A DNA stretch of 64,000 nt from Nicotiana tabacum (GCF_000715075.1 NC_134101.1:191290103-191354102), one strand, 5' to 3'; numbered from the stretch's first letter, positions 13,170 to 24,960 are shown. Program-made: numbers and translations. Notes: generated by a model not told the origin, from the sequence alone.

Positions 13170-14542
13170 TGACGAGCGCAAAACACACAATTAAATGTGC
13201 TCGCTAGTCGAATATACTAAAATATAATATCGTATCTGGATGGATTGGAGTTAAACAGTATTATCGTAATTTGTAGCTAGATTGCTATCCAAGATGATCA
13301 ACAATTGAGATTTATCTGCTTAAAACTAAAATTGACTAAGAGTCTAAACTATTGACAAATGATAATCAACGCAATTAATGAGCAAATAAGGTTATCAATG
13401 GAAGAGATAGGGTTTTGATAGGATATGTGCAAGATAATTGTTCGGGATCTAACTCTAAATAATTCACTTCTAAGGTTCAAGTGAGTCTCTCTAGTTCACT
13501 CGATTATTAGTTCAACCGTTTAGTAAAAACTCCTCTCTCGATTAAGTCTCAACTTCGCAAGATGAACTAAATTAAACTCGGTGAAGATATGCAAGAATTC
13601 GTAGTGGATTGGTCTTCAAGAGAACATCTCTCGATTATACTCCTAACTAGGTTTAATTAATAATTCAACTAGCCTCTTCCGATTACTAAAAAGAATTAAT
13701 GACTTCAACCAACAAAATAGAATGCAAAGATATCACAAGTTAAGCCTCTCTCGATTATATTAACAAGTGAATATAGATGCAACGAGTAAAACATCCAAAA
13801 CGATTCAATATATAAAACTAGAATATAATCTATAAACAAATATAAATACATCAAACCCATCAAACCTTAAAGATAACTACTCTATAGACATGGAGCAATT
13901 AATCACAAATATGTTTAAGTTAAAAAAAACATAAAACGATCCAAACTCATGTCTTGAGTGAGGATTGAAAGATAAAATCCTTGTGCTTTTGCTTCTCCTC
14001 CTCCTCCTTATCTTCCTTAGGTCAAATATGTGTCCAAAGTACCAAAAATAATGTTTTACATGTATTTATACCAAGTAGGGTCGGGCCCAAACGAAACCAC
14101 CTTCTCCTTACCGAAATAGTATTGTCACTCTGTAAAAATTGCACAGGCGCGCCTCATGTGGCGATGCACCCAGTGGGGCAGCAATGGAGTTTATCAAATA
14201 GCTTGTAATTTGATAGGGCAGTAAAATTGGGCAGCTGCAGCGCCCACCCGCCGCGGCTGTGGATAATTCTCAGAGTGATTCGTTTTGCTCGCTTTTGACA
14301 TCTAGGCCTGGTCCTTGACCCCAAACGCAATTCAGGCTTAATTACATGGGATTTTACTTAGACTTTAAAGCTCCAAATAGCTCGAATAAGCTCCATAACA
14401 TCTACATCACTCGGAATCACTCCTACAAGGCATAAACACACAATAAGTACAAAATACTAGCGATTAAAGCTCAAACACAATAAAAGTGTAGTAAATTAGA
14501 GTGCAACAAGAAACTAATACACGTAATTATAGCCTGCCATCA
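13170..14542 (-). repeat. Athila 3' LTR
   Basis: Bounded by TGACGAGCGC and GCCATCA; on the minus strand it begins TGATGGCAGG, directly after the polypurine tract. It aligns along its length with 59662-61040, sharing for instance GCTCGCTAGTCGAATA and the GAGTTAAACAGTATTATCG block. Short frames such as 13981-14208 are not supported as genes. Confidence 0.92.
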
Positions 14543-14558
14543 ACACCCCACACTCAAA
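14543..14558 (-). promoter_or_regulatory. Athila polypurine tract
   Basis: The minus strand reads TTTGAGTGTGGGGTGT immediately before the 3' LTR. GTGTGGGG-type tracts are characteristic of Athila-lineage elements. Confidence 0.8.
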
Positions 14559-16180
14559 CCATTGCTCGTCCTGGAGCAATCAATCTATACTTTATAAAGA
14601 CACGAACTTTTTAAATAACTCTCCTAACTCATTACGCCAAGAATGTTTAAATTAGATTAAGCACAATAATATAACATATTTGCCTCGCGATTTGACTCAA
14701 AAGTACCACGCATTCTTCACAACTTACTCACTTACTCTAACATAGATGTCTACAAAATTACCTTTCCTTCATGGATCAAGTGCCCTTATACAACAATCGA
14801 GAGTAGTTCCACAGACCATAGAATTTAAGAACAATTAGGAACTCAAGATAGAAAGAATTAGCTCATTCTCAGAAACAACATTCATATGCCAGAAAAGATG
14901 CACCATAGGCTTGCCCATAGTACTCTACTAATTGAGTTCATTCCGTCAAGGATCAAGTAGGACTTTAATTGGTTGTAATGTAGGCTGCGGGACATGTAAG
15001 ATACATTTAGATATAAGAGTGACTACACCTCCCTAAGAACTTTAATACATACACTTTAACATTCAAAACCCCACAGTTATGTCAAACTATAGCTCCACCT
15101 TCAACTCAATATACCTTAACTCCCTACTTCTTTAAGCATAATTACATCAAGGTTACCACTATCAAAGAATATTTGCCCAACAATGCAACTATATTTTTTC
15201 TTTCTTATTCAATTCAAGTGGCTCTTACTTTTTAAAAACCTTGCACCCTTCTCATATTTCAATAGTTCCACTCAAAAACCAAACCAACCACCCCACGCTT
15301 CAACTTTTACAAAGTTCATACAATTTCAAGTGTACAAGGTTCAAATAAATGATCCATTCAAACAAATGGGTAAGGCTTGTAATGTTCCAAATAAATAGGA
15401 TTACAGGCTCAAAGGGGTTAACTAAGATACATAACAATTAGGTGGGTAATAACATATATCTGGCTCAATAAAGAAATGTCTATATCACTTCCAAGACTGA
15501 ACAAAACTACTATTTCACTTTGTAAACACACGGGGCAAGTTCTAGACATCAAATGCAATGCATAGAATAACACAAAATATCACACACACATGACACATAA
15601 CTCACTCAGTATTGGACTCATCAAGACACTCTAGTCAAAGCAGTTAAGCAAAGTTAAGATCATATAATTTAAGATACTACTACAAGAGTCAAAAATTGAA
15701 TCTAAGCGTCACAAATAAAGAACTCACTATTCTCAAGGTATAATAAAGCCAAGAGATATTGTTTTAATTCAAATCATAGCATAAGATTTCCTACTCCTAA
15801 CAAAAATAAAAACTAACTACACCTGGTTAAAAAAAACCCTTGGAAAAGAACTGCAACACAAAGAAAACCAAGGAGAAACTATTACACTACCTACAAAAGA
15901 AAATCTTTTGTCTTTTTCCTTCGACTTTAATCCCTCAAGAAACCTATCAATATGATATCCATCGTCGAGAAAAGTCGATTTTTTTAAAATTGTTTATGTT
16001 TTTCAATTTTTTCCTATCTAAATACTACAACTAACAAAAAAAAACTAATATACATACAACATACAAATACCTCCCCCCCAACCCCCACACTTTAAGTTTT
16101 GGCATGTCCCCAAAATAGACAATTAAAAAGCATAAGGTAAAGAAATCTTTCCTGAACATCTAGTCGGGGTCTGAGTCAAA
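14559..16180 (-). mobile_element. Athila 3' untranslated region with a second polypurine-like tract
   Basis: About 1.6 kb between the protease tail and the polypurine tract. No frame here resembles reverse transcriptase, integrase or envelope. At 16072-16092 the minus strand carries a second G-rich tract (GTGTGGGGGTTGGGGGGG) like those near the 3' end of Athila elements, so an internal deletion or an alternative plus-strand priming site is possible. The remainder is AT-rich with nothing recognised. Confidence 0.65.
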
Positions 16181-16468
16181 GTCGGGCTCCATTCCACGTG
16201 CCCAAAATAATGCACACATCCGTGCAGACAACTTCCTCTTAGCCTTCTTGGGGTACACCACACACTTATCTTTCATTGCAGCCTCCTCTTTTTAGCCCTT
16301 CACCTTCCACTCAACACTTGCAGCTGGCTTCTCCTTTTTCACCCCCGTTGCTACATTCATTTCAAAAGTCACAGTTTTTTCACCCACTCTAAGCATGAGA
16401 TTTCTCTCATGTATATCTAATATCGCTCTGCTCGTTGCTAAGAATGTCTTCCTAGGATAAAGGGGACC
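16181..16468 (-). pseudogene. Athila protease, C-terminal part, plus short tail
   Basis: On the minus strand, directly after the Ogre junction, a frame encodes PFILGR and then FLATSRAILDIHERNLMLRVG, the second conserved block of Athila-type retropepsin (the LGRPFLATSRA region). An in-frame stop at about 16289-16291 is followed by ~40 more in-frame codons ending DFDSDPD and a stop near 16163-16165. The N-terminal half with the catalytic Asp lies 41 kb away at 57293-57560. The polyprotein thus ends soon after the protease, with no reverse transcriptase. Confidence 0.8.
16464..16468. repeat. Target-site duplication of Ogre B (left, GGACC)
   Basis: GGACC before the LTR start at 16469 pairs with GAACC at 57288-57292 after the right LTR end. 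One mismatch fits post-insertion decay. Joining the flanks restores a continuous Athila protease reading across the site. Confidence 0.85.
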
Positions 16469-19400
16469 TGTCACACCTCCTTTTTCACTATAACCGGAAG
16501 GGTATAAGGGAGTTCTTTCCAATTAAAGTGACAATCGAAATGAGATTAATTATTAGATTTAGAGGCGCCACTTGGAATAATTTATGGTGTCCCAAGTCAC
16601 CGGTTTAAAATCCCTAATTGAGGAAATTGACTCCAATTACGGTCTGCGAACACAGAAATTCGGGTAAGGAATTCTGTTAACCCGGGAGAAAGTATTAGGC
16701 ACTCCCGAGTTCCGTGGTTCTAGCACGGTCGCTTTGATCATACTTGGCTTATTAAATAATTTAATTATTGATTTTAGAACCTATGTGCTTTTGCCTCTTT
16801 TAATTAAGAAATTATCTTTAAACAGGTCGCGCGTACGTGTACCCGTTTGCTTGGTGCGTCAAAAATCATGTCACGCGAACGTGTCCACAATTAAAAACGC
16901 TTTATTATTATTAAGAAAGTTTGTCCGAAGTTGCGCGAACGCATACTCCGGTTTTGTTTTTAGAAATCGCAATCATGTCACGCGAAAGTGTCCACAACCG
17001 CGATGGTATATTAAACGGGCCTAAAACAAACTACGAACATTTGTTATTTTATATCTAAATCATAAGAAATTAATAGAGGGTCATATGTGATTTAATTATG
17101 GATGGTGCACCTCGATTCTAATTTAAGGTAGCTCAAACTAAATTTGGAGGACCATAAGCTATTTGTATTATATAATATGGCTCACCTCAATTATTAAAGG
17201 GGTTTGGCTAATTGATTAAAGGGCATAAGAAATTTTCGAATCAATTTTACGAAACAAGACTTAACCAATTTGTAACGATGGGGAATTGGGCCAGTTATTA
17301 GAACGAGTTGGGCCAACAACGGCCATCAGCGAGAAAGTACTCATGTGGCAAGCCTGCCATTTCCTATTTTTCTAATGCTTTCGATGCTCTGGGCCCGGAT
17401 AGAGCCCAAATTTAACAAGAGAATGGGCATTAGCATATGCTGATCAGAGATCGAACCTCTATGGAGCCTAAACTAATTCAAGCATAGAAACTAGGCTCCA
17501 AATGGCCATTATGAAATCAACCCGCAAATAAGTTACTGGATTTCAGCATTATAAACAAATGTATCATTAATTGTTCGAAACAAACAAACACCTACACTAA
17601 GCATCATTCAATTGACCTATCCAAGCTGTTATAACAATTTCTTATACACAAGCAATTTACTCAATAATCTGCATACTAACACGATTTTCATATTCAGCAT
17701 GCATATATTAACATATGTTTCTCTATATCCCATTTCCCTCACCTTAAATCCTCATTCCCCATGACTTGAAATTAACAGTTAACTTGCAAAGCAATGAGAT
17801 CCAACACGACATACTTTAGGCTAACATGCTCAACACAGAACCTAAATAATGATTCATTTCACACATTTCCATTAAGTTTCCTTTTAGTTCAGACTTAAAA
17901 ATCATAACAAGAACTCTAAATCCAACACTTAGCTATGAGTTCTTTGCTAAAAAAAATAACCTCATATCAAAAACAAACCAACTCAGTTCTCATAATGAAC
18001 ATACAGTACATAAAATAGGCTTAGAATCATGTAATCTAGGAAATATGAAACTAAACTAAAGATTCAAAACATTGAAGCCATGCTTAGCATTTCGAGTTTT
18101 ATTTCACACTTCGAATCAAAACTTCACATAATGTGGGATTCAGAAAAGTGTACCTGGAAAGCAAAAAAAACAGAAAAATGAGGAATCAGCAGTAAACAGT
18201 AGCAGTTAGCCCAGATTCGACCAATCAAACAGTGAAATCAGCTCAAGAAGTTCAATGGAACAGTAAACCAACAACAAAACTTGAACCAGAACTTTTTGAA
18301 ACCCAAAACTCAATCCATTTCAACCCCAGAATGAGAAACTATAAGATTTCAGTCGATTTGAGCTAAAGTCTGAAGATGAGAAGAACAAAACCTAGCAGCA
18401 TTTCAATAGTTCTCCCAAAGAAACTCAGGAGGATTTGAGATTATTTCAGAATTATTCAAAAACCAGCCATTTTTGTTTTCAGGATCTTTTCTTCCCTTTT
18501 TTTCTCTGACTTGAATATCAAGTCATGATGCCTTTATAGGCAAGGAATTAGGGCATCTTAAAGGTATCAGATTTTACACTTTGCACCTTTTTATGTTTTC
18601 ATTTTTGCTTAAGGGATCTTAATTTATAAACAAACTTTCACATTAGTCCCAACACCCAGCTTCCTAGAAGTTTTCTTAGGCTGTTACATAAGATTCTTTT
18701 AACCAGACTTCCTAAACTACCCCCACAGACCCTGTTAATTACCCTTCAGAACCTCAAATGGGTCATGGGTCAAATGACCCAATGGTTAAACTAGGCTTGG
18801 GCTCAGAAAAATCAATTCGAATTCTTGGGAATGAATTCTGAAATGAATTCAAAGCCCAAACGGCAAAACGAATCAAACCAAGATTTAGCAAATTATGACA
18901 AACAGTAGGAAAGTGATTAAACAACTTTACAAAACTTAAAATCTAAACTAAAAGACTAAATGGCTAAACAAACAAAGTGAAATCAGAAATTACTCACTGT
19001 TAACAAAAGAATTAGACAGACCAAGCAAAAAATCATAGAACAAAACTTGGAAAGGAAGAACTAAAAAGGAACCGAACGGACAGTACTTAATTTAGCTAAA
19101 ACTTGTTTGCATTTCGATTTAATTAACCAGAGAGAAAGAGAAGAAATGAAGAGGAAAGAAAACTGAAGGAACACCAGAATGAATAAAAGGAAAAGAGGAA
19201 ACAAACCAAACCAGGCCTGAACTCGCGATTGATACTCTGATTTAGTCCCCAAATAACGTCAATCGCTTGTTCTTTGCTAAGAACAAGCGAACAGCGTTAT
19301 TTTGTGACCAAATCGACCCTGAACACTAAGAAGACTTGGAGTAATATCCTTGCATGAACGAATTCGGCTTTGGCTTCTGGGGCTCAAACCCTAGATTTGA

Positions 19401-20482
19401 AATTCGAGAAGTTCTAGTCATATTTGAAGGAAATGGAGTAAGGATTTGGAAAAGGGGAGTGAGGGGATTCTGGGGGTGTTATTTTGGGGTGGTTTGGTGG
19501 TGGCGCTGCCACTGGAGAACATCATGGCGGCGCTAGGGTTTCTAAAGTTTGAGGTTTTCTGGTTGGATTTGAGAGGAGCGGAGCGTGGATTTGGGATGAG
19601 GAGGTGGAGGAGAAGCAGTGGTGTAAAAATGGGGATGATTGGCCACCGACCGCCGCCGTGGACGATTTCCGGTATGCAGCGGACGGTGGTTCAAGGTGGC
19701 GTTTGGTTGGGGTCTGTGAAGATACGAGGGAGAGAGACGAGAAATGGGGGGGTCTGAGGGGGTAGGGTTATTTCGGACAGTTAAATAGCCTGGGGAGTTT
19801 GGTTCCCAACCGTTGGATCAATGGAGATCAACAGCTGGGATCCGGGGAGGAGAAACGACGTCGTTTGGTTGGGAAGTGGGGCTGGACCGTGTTGGCGCGT
19901 GGGTTTGGGCCTCAATTGCACGGGTTCTGGGGAGGAATTTATTGGGCTGGGGTAATTCAAATCAAACATGGCCCAAAACCTTTGATCCATTCAATTCTTT
20001 CTCTTTCTTTTCAATTTTCTTTTATTTTTAAACTCTTTTTAATTAATTTCCTTTTCTTCTTTTCATTTCTTATTTCTTCAAAATTAAATTAAAAATTCTA
20101 AGTTAAATCCTAAAACCAAATTAACTTATCAAAAATACTAATTAAACCCAAATAATAATTATCACAATTAATTAAGATCTAAATCGAAGGGAAAACTACA
20201 AAAATTTAAAGATTAAAATTAAAGAGTACAAATTAAAATATTTTTGTAATATTTCCATTTTTATAAACAACTAATTTGCTAATTAATCTTAAAAATGCAA
20301 AGTCAAATCCTAAATCCAAATGCAACTTATATTTTGTATTTTCATAAATACGCACCAGCAAATGCAAACAATTAACAAGAAAGTGCTACAAAAATCTACG
20401 AAATTGCAAACCAATGAAAAAGAATTATTTTGTTTTGAATTTATGGGAGTAATTCATATAGGAAAAAAATCACGTGATCACA
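16469..20482 (-). repeat. Ogre B 3' LTR
   Basis: A 4,014-bp LTR, TGTCACACCTCC...GTGATCACA, matching 34641-34969 plus 53630-57287. The plus strand shows a GC-rich part at 19350-19800 with telomere-box-like motifs (AAACCCTAG at 19386, CTAGGGTTT at 19533). Plus-strand frames there (19354-20092) are antisense to the element and are not conserved as proteins. A G-box CACGTG lies at 20471-20476, seven bases from the LTR edge where minus-strand transcription would enter U3. Confidence 0.92.
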
Positions 20483-20497
20483 GCTGCCCCTCTTTGC
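20483..20497 (-). promoter_or_regulatory. Ogre B polypurine tract
   Basis: The minus strand reads GCAAAGAGGGGCAGC just upstream of the 3' LTR. The same tract occurs at the equivalent place in element C (39016-39030). Confidence 0.85.
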
Positions 20498-20612
20498 TCG
20501 GAAACACGAAGAGTTTTCGCGCAAAGGTAAAATGCGCGTATACGAGCGATTTTTACCCGTTTGAATACTCCGTGGGAAGCATTTTTGAAAGATTTGAATG
20601 CACCTTACTTCC

Positions 20613-20668
20613 GAGGTTGCCTACATATCCTTGGCTATAAAGGAATCAGGTCAGTGTAGTTCGGGAAG
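20613..20668. repeat. Dispersed Ogre motif, copy B1
   Basis: Contains GAGGTTGCCTACATATCC, then AAAGGAATCAGGTC and TGTAGTTC. Related copies occur at 23202-23250, 31123-31171, 33833-33886, 39146-39198, 41954-42000 and 50052-50101, all in non-coding parts of the two Ogre elements. Confidence 0.85.
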
Positions 20669-20914
20669 TTTTGGTAGCTGGGACTACCATGAGCTGTGAT
20701 TTCACTGTAGCTGCTGCTGCTGCTACTGCTTACTGAACCCCTTATTACACCATGTCAAAATAAAAAGAAGCTAGACTAGACTATGATCTATGCATTACAA
20801 AAATCATATCTATATCTTCAAACTTGCTCTTGTGGTTCTTGTTGCCTTGTTGACTTGTATTCTCCTAGTGAAATCCCTTTGTTGCCGACTTAAATTGTAA
20901 TCTGAGATATTTTC

Positions 20915-21360
20915 CCTTTCTCCAGGTGGATGCCTGACTGCTGAACTTGAATTATATTCCCGTGCTCTCCAGGTGGGCGCCTGACTGCTGAACTTGAATT
21001 GTATTCCCATGCTCCAGGTGGGCGTCTGATTGCTGAACTTGAAATGTATTCCCGTGCTATCCAGGTGGGCGCCTGATTGCTGAACATGAAATGTATTCCC
21101 ATGCTCTCCAGGTGGGCGCTTGATTGCTGAACTTTAAATGTATTCCCATGCTTTCCAGGTGGGCGCCTAACTGCTGAACTTGAATTGTACTCCCTGCTCT
21201 CCAGGTGGGCTCCTGATTGCTGAACTTGAAATATATTCCCGTGCTCTCCAGGTGGGCGCCTGCTTGCTGAACTTGAAATGTATTCCCATGCTCTCCAGGT
21301 GGGCGCCTGACTGCTGAATTTGAGTTGCTTCTCCCTATTCTCCGAGTGGGTACCTGATTT
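20915..21360 (-). repeat. Tandem array of 45-47 bp units, ten copies (Ogre B 3' region)
   Basis: Cores close to CCAGGTGGGCGCCTG (plus strand) start at 20922, 20969, 21014, 21061, 21108, 21155, 21201, 21248, 21295 and 21342, so the period is 47 bp with a few 45-46. Each core can fold as a short stem (CAGG/CCTG) with a C- or G-rich loop. Because 47 is not a multiple of three, the units rotate through reading frames, yet the sense strand stays open from 21441 to 20890 (183 codons). The translation matches no family I know and is probably incidental. Confidence 0.9.
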
Positions 21361-21474
21361 CAACAAAAATAGACAAAACAAAGAAAATTTTCTGCCCCAA
21401 TTTGGTAGTTGGGCACATATGTGAGTGTTAAACTGAATCATGTTACCAAATATTACTAAGAATTTGAAAGCTAA

Positions 21475-21995
21475 ATCCCATTATCCAGGAGGGTCCTGAT
21501 GACTCCTAGTTAAATAACAGTTTTAAAAGCTGAGTTATGTTTTCTAAAGGTGTGACTTTCGCTAAAACTTGTTATCTAAGCCGATCTTAAAACTACACCC
21601 CATTATCCAGGAGGGTCCTGACAACTCTTAATTAAACAAAAATTTTAAATCTGAGTTATATCTTCTGAAGGTAAGAAAGTATTAAAGCTACATCACATTA
21701 TCCAGGAGGGTCCTAAAAATCAAAAATCAAGTCTTATCTTAAGAGTGACAACTTTTACGGCTGAACTATACTACCCTACAGTAGAACTTACGCTAAATCT
21801 TGTTATCTAACGGAAATCTTAAAGCTAAGTCCCATTATTCAGGAAGGTCCTGACAACTCCTAATTGAATCCTATCTCAAACTTCCAAACTTTGAAACCAA
21901 CTTATATTCCTTTGTCGTACATTTATGCTAGATTATGCTACTCATGATTGTTTTGAATTTTGAACTAGGTCCCATTTTGCAGGAGGGTCCTAAGA
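21475..21995 (-). repeat. Second hairpin repeat family, five spaced copies (Ogre B)
   Basis: Cores close to CCAGGAGGGTCCTG lie near 21485, 21607, 21702, 21840 and 21980, each preceded by a CCCATTAT-like segment. Spacing is 95-140 bp, so this is a longer, looser repeat than in element C, where a 39-bp unit is repeated compactly. The core is a five-base stem (CAGGA/TCCTG) with a three-base loop. Confidence 0.85.
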
Positions 21996-22747
21996 ATCTA
22001 TGGTCAAACCTGTCTGGTGCTTGCCTTTCCTTACGGTAGTTTCTCCGAAACAATTAAAATTTCCCGCCCCTGTTTCAATCAAAGAAAATCTTGTCAGTTT
22101 AAAATGTGGTGGTTAGTTTGTGGCATTCTTGCTTAAAATGACCTCCCCGATGTCGTGCTTTGTTTTGACTGACTTCTCCTGAACTGGCCAAAAATCGCTT
22201 GACTTCCCGGCTGCCTTTCGAACCCCATGTCATTGGATGACCCAAGTGTTCTATACCCAAACCGTTGTGTTACATCTCTGCCCCATCTGTTTGAACCTCT
22301 GCATTTCCCACGAAATTACCAAACCATGTCAACGATGGAACTTCCTCTGACCTTTTATACCCTATTTCACATCATACTATCTCTAGCAATGCCTTGGTCG
22401 CCCTGTGCCTGGTGCAACTTTGGAAGTTGGGAGTAAGCTTTGAAATTCCTTCTTATTTGCTTAAACAGAACTGACATTGGGAACATCTTAGAGAAATAAA
22501 CTCAAAAGAAATGAAATGCAATGACTTTCAGAGTTAAGGATAAGAAAAATCTAAAACTGGAAGATTATTTGAAGGGGAAAAAGAAAAGAGATTATCTGAG
22601 TGGAGCAGATAGCACCAATGATCATGACATGCATTTCGGATTAATCGGCTCAATCTGTCCCACCAATCAACTTTCAGTTGCCATACTTTGTTCTGAGGTC
22701 TTCAAAACCCAATTTCTTTGCTAGAACCTTGACCTTGTTTGACCTGT

Positions 22748-22910
22748 GGTGCCCTGAAGGGTTTCCACCGACAAACCTCTCTCATTTGTTCATCTCCCAA
22801 CTCACATTCGCCTCAAGGTACCCGTGAAGGTTTTCACCAATAAGACTTTCTCATTTTTGATTTCTCTCAGCTCTCGTCGCCTTACGGTGCCCGTGAGGGT
22901 TTTCACCAAT
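22748..22910 (-). repeat. Third hairpin repeat family, three copies (Ogre B)
   Basis: Three ~69-bp spaced units begin at 22748, 22817 and 22886 with a core GGTGCCC...GGG...CACC, followed by AATAAGACTCTCATTTTT-like text. The core can pair GGTG/CACC outside and CCC/GGG inside. Element C has matching copies at 41502, 41571 and 41639. Confidence 0.85.
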
Positions 22911-23201
22911 AAGACTCTCATTTTTTATTTTCCTTCTTGGATCAAAGTGTTGCCCCTGATACGAATCACTTCTACTTGCTCAACTTGGCATCTCTCGAAG
23001 ACTTATTAGAAGGTCTTTCTTTGGACCATAACGTGGGCTTTTGGATAGGGTTAGAAAAAATGGGTATCAAAGGCTCAAAACAATTCAAATGAGTTCAAAA
23101 TTACAACTTTTGGAATCCGATTTCTTGCAACAACCACAACTTCTGCCCCAGTTTCTTTGCCTGGGAACTTTTGGATTTTTGTTTTGATGGGACCGAATCG
23201 T

Positions 23202-23250
23202 GAGGCTGCCTACTTATCCTTAAAAGGAATCAGGTCGAATGTAGTTCATG
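23202..23250. repeat. Dispersed Ogre motif, copy B2
   Basis: GAGGCTGCCTACTTATCC, then AAAAGGAATCAGGTC and TGTAGTTC, just beside the pyrimidine tract at 23262-23432. See the copy at 20613. Confidence 0.85.
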
Positions 23251-23261
23251 TCATAGAAACT

Positions 23262-23432
23262 GCTTTGTTGTTGTGGTTTTCTCTTTCTTTTCTTTCTCTT
23301 TTTACTTTCCTTTTCTCTTCTTTGTTGTTTTGTTATCTTCTTTTCATCTTGTTTTTCTTTTTTTTTCTTTCTCTTTTCATTCTTTTCCTTTCTCTCTTTT
23401 CCTTTATTTATTTTTCATGTTTGTGTTTCTGA
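23262..23432. repeat. Pyrimidine-rich tract (purine-rich in element sense), Ogre B
   Basis: About 170 bp almost purely C and T on the plus strand. Frames within it (23157-23464) encode only Phe/Leu/Ser low-complexity strings and are not genes. Element C has an expanded counterpart at 42020-42280. Confidence 0.85.
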
Positions 23433-23589
23433 TCTTTGCTACGGATTCCAAAAGAGGGGTATGAAAAGAAATAAACAATGCTCAAAGGGGAACAAATGAT
23501 AAAGTGTTTAGATATTAGAACAAAATGCCTTCGTCATTCCAATCTTCTAAATATGCCAAGTACAAACAAATACAACTTCAACAAAGAAA

Positions 23590-24960
23590 TCATACATAAT
23601 ATCTCTTGAACGCATCAGAATTGATGGCCATTTCTACACACTTGCCTTCTATATCTGTTAAATACAGAGCACCATTGGACAACACTCTAGCTATGATGAA
23701 CGGCCCCTGCTAGTTTGGGGCGAACTTGCCTTTTGCCTCAGCCTGATGAGGAAGAATGCATTTCAATACTAACTAACCCACTTCAAACTTCCGTGGACGT
23801 ACCTTCTTATTATATGCTCTTGCCATTCTTTGTTGATACAACTGGCCATGACACACTGCTGCTAATCTTTTCTCATCAATTAAACTCAACTGTTCCAAGC
23901 GAGTTTTGACCCACTCATCGTCATCAATTTCAGCCTCAGCGACAATTCGAAGGGACGGGGTTTCAATTTTCAAAGGTATCACCGCCTCAGTGCCATATAA
24001 TAACAAATAAGGAGTTTCTCCTAATGAAGTGCGAACAGTAGTGCGATAACCCAGCAATGCAAAAGGTAGATTTTCATGCCACTGTCTAGAACCCTCCACT
24101 ATTTTCCGAAGTATCTTCTTTATATTCTTGTTGGCTGCCTCGACTGCTCCATTCGCCTTGGGGCGATATGGGGTGAAATTGCGATGTGTGATCTTAAACT
24201 GTTGACATACCTCTTTCATCAAATGACTGTTGAGATTAGCACCATTATCTGTGATGATTACCTTCGGGATCCCGAACCGGCAAATGATATTTGAGTGGAC
24301 AAAATCGACCACTGCTTTCTTGGTCACGGACTTGAAAGTTTTAGCTTCAACCCACTTGGTGAAATAATAAATGGCCACCAAAATAAACCTGTGCCCATTG
24401 GACGCTGCTAGCTCGATTGGTCCAATGACATCCATGCCCCACGCAACAAAAGGCCATGGTGCAGACATTGTGTGCAATTCAGATGGTAGAGAATGAATCA
24501 AATCTCTATGCATTTGGCACTGATGACATTTGCGCACGAAACTAATACAATCTCGCTCCATAGTGAGCCAATAATAACCTGCTCGGAGAATCTTCTTTTC
24601 CAGCACGTACCCACTCATGTGTGGTCCACAGACTCTAGAATGTACTTCGGTCATAATAGTTGTGGCCTGTCTAGCATCTATGCATCTCAACAATCCAAGA
24701 TCCGAAGTCCTTTTGTACAAAACCCCTCCGCTGAAGAAATATCCGCTCGCCAACCGTTGAATTGTTCTCTTTTGATCACCTGTGGCTTGTACCGGATACA
24801 CCCCCATCCTGATATATTCCTTGATATCATGAAACCAAGTCTTACCATCAAGTTCTTCTTCCACCACATTACAGTAAGCATGCTGATCATGGACCTGAAT
24901 ATGCAACGGGTCAACATAAGCCTTATTCGGATGATGTAACTTTGATGCCAAGGTAGCCAA
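23590..24960 (-). pseudogene. Ogre B integrase
   Basis: C-terminal domain of the Pol polyprotein; inserts element DNA into the host chromosome in the nucleus. It is read continuously for 395 codons to 23773, then through an in-frame TAG and a second stop (N-stop-QGP) to the natural end at 23590. The HHCC zinc-binding domain is visible (EVHS, GPHMSGY, then CHQC). The catalytic triad is present: Asp in WGMDVIGP, Asp in ITDNGANLN, Glu in NGAVEAANK. The LVAIYYFTKW block has Tyr where element C has Asp. There is no real start codon because this is an internal part of a polyprotein. Confidence 0.92.

Noticed and set aside
16292..16522. 76-codon minus-strand frame taken as one protein
   Set aside because: It is a chimera: the first ~18 codons are Ogre LTR read through the insertion junction, and only the rest is Athila protease.
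19354..20092. Overlapping plus-strand frames with an ATGGCGGCG-type start that look like a small gene
   Set aside because: They lie inside the Ogre B LTR, antisense to the element. The duplicate LTR copy (56093-56910) carries different, shifted frames, so the protein is not conserved.
20915..21360. Regularly spaced repeats suggestive of a CRISPR array
   Set aside because: Period and spacers are themselves repetitive, the host is a plant, and the array lies in a retrotransposon 3' region with no cas genes.
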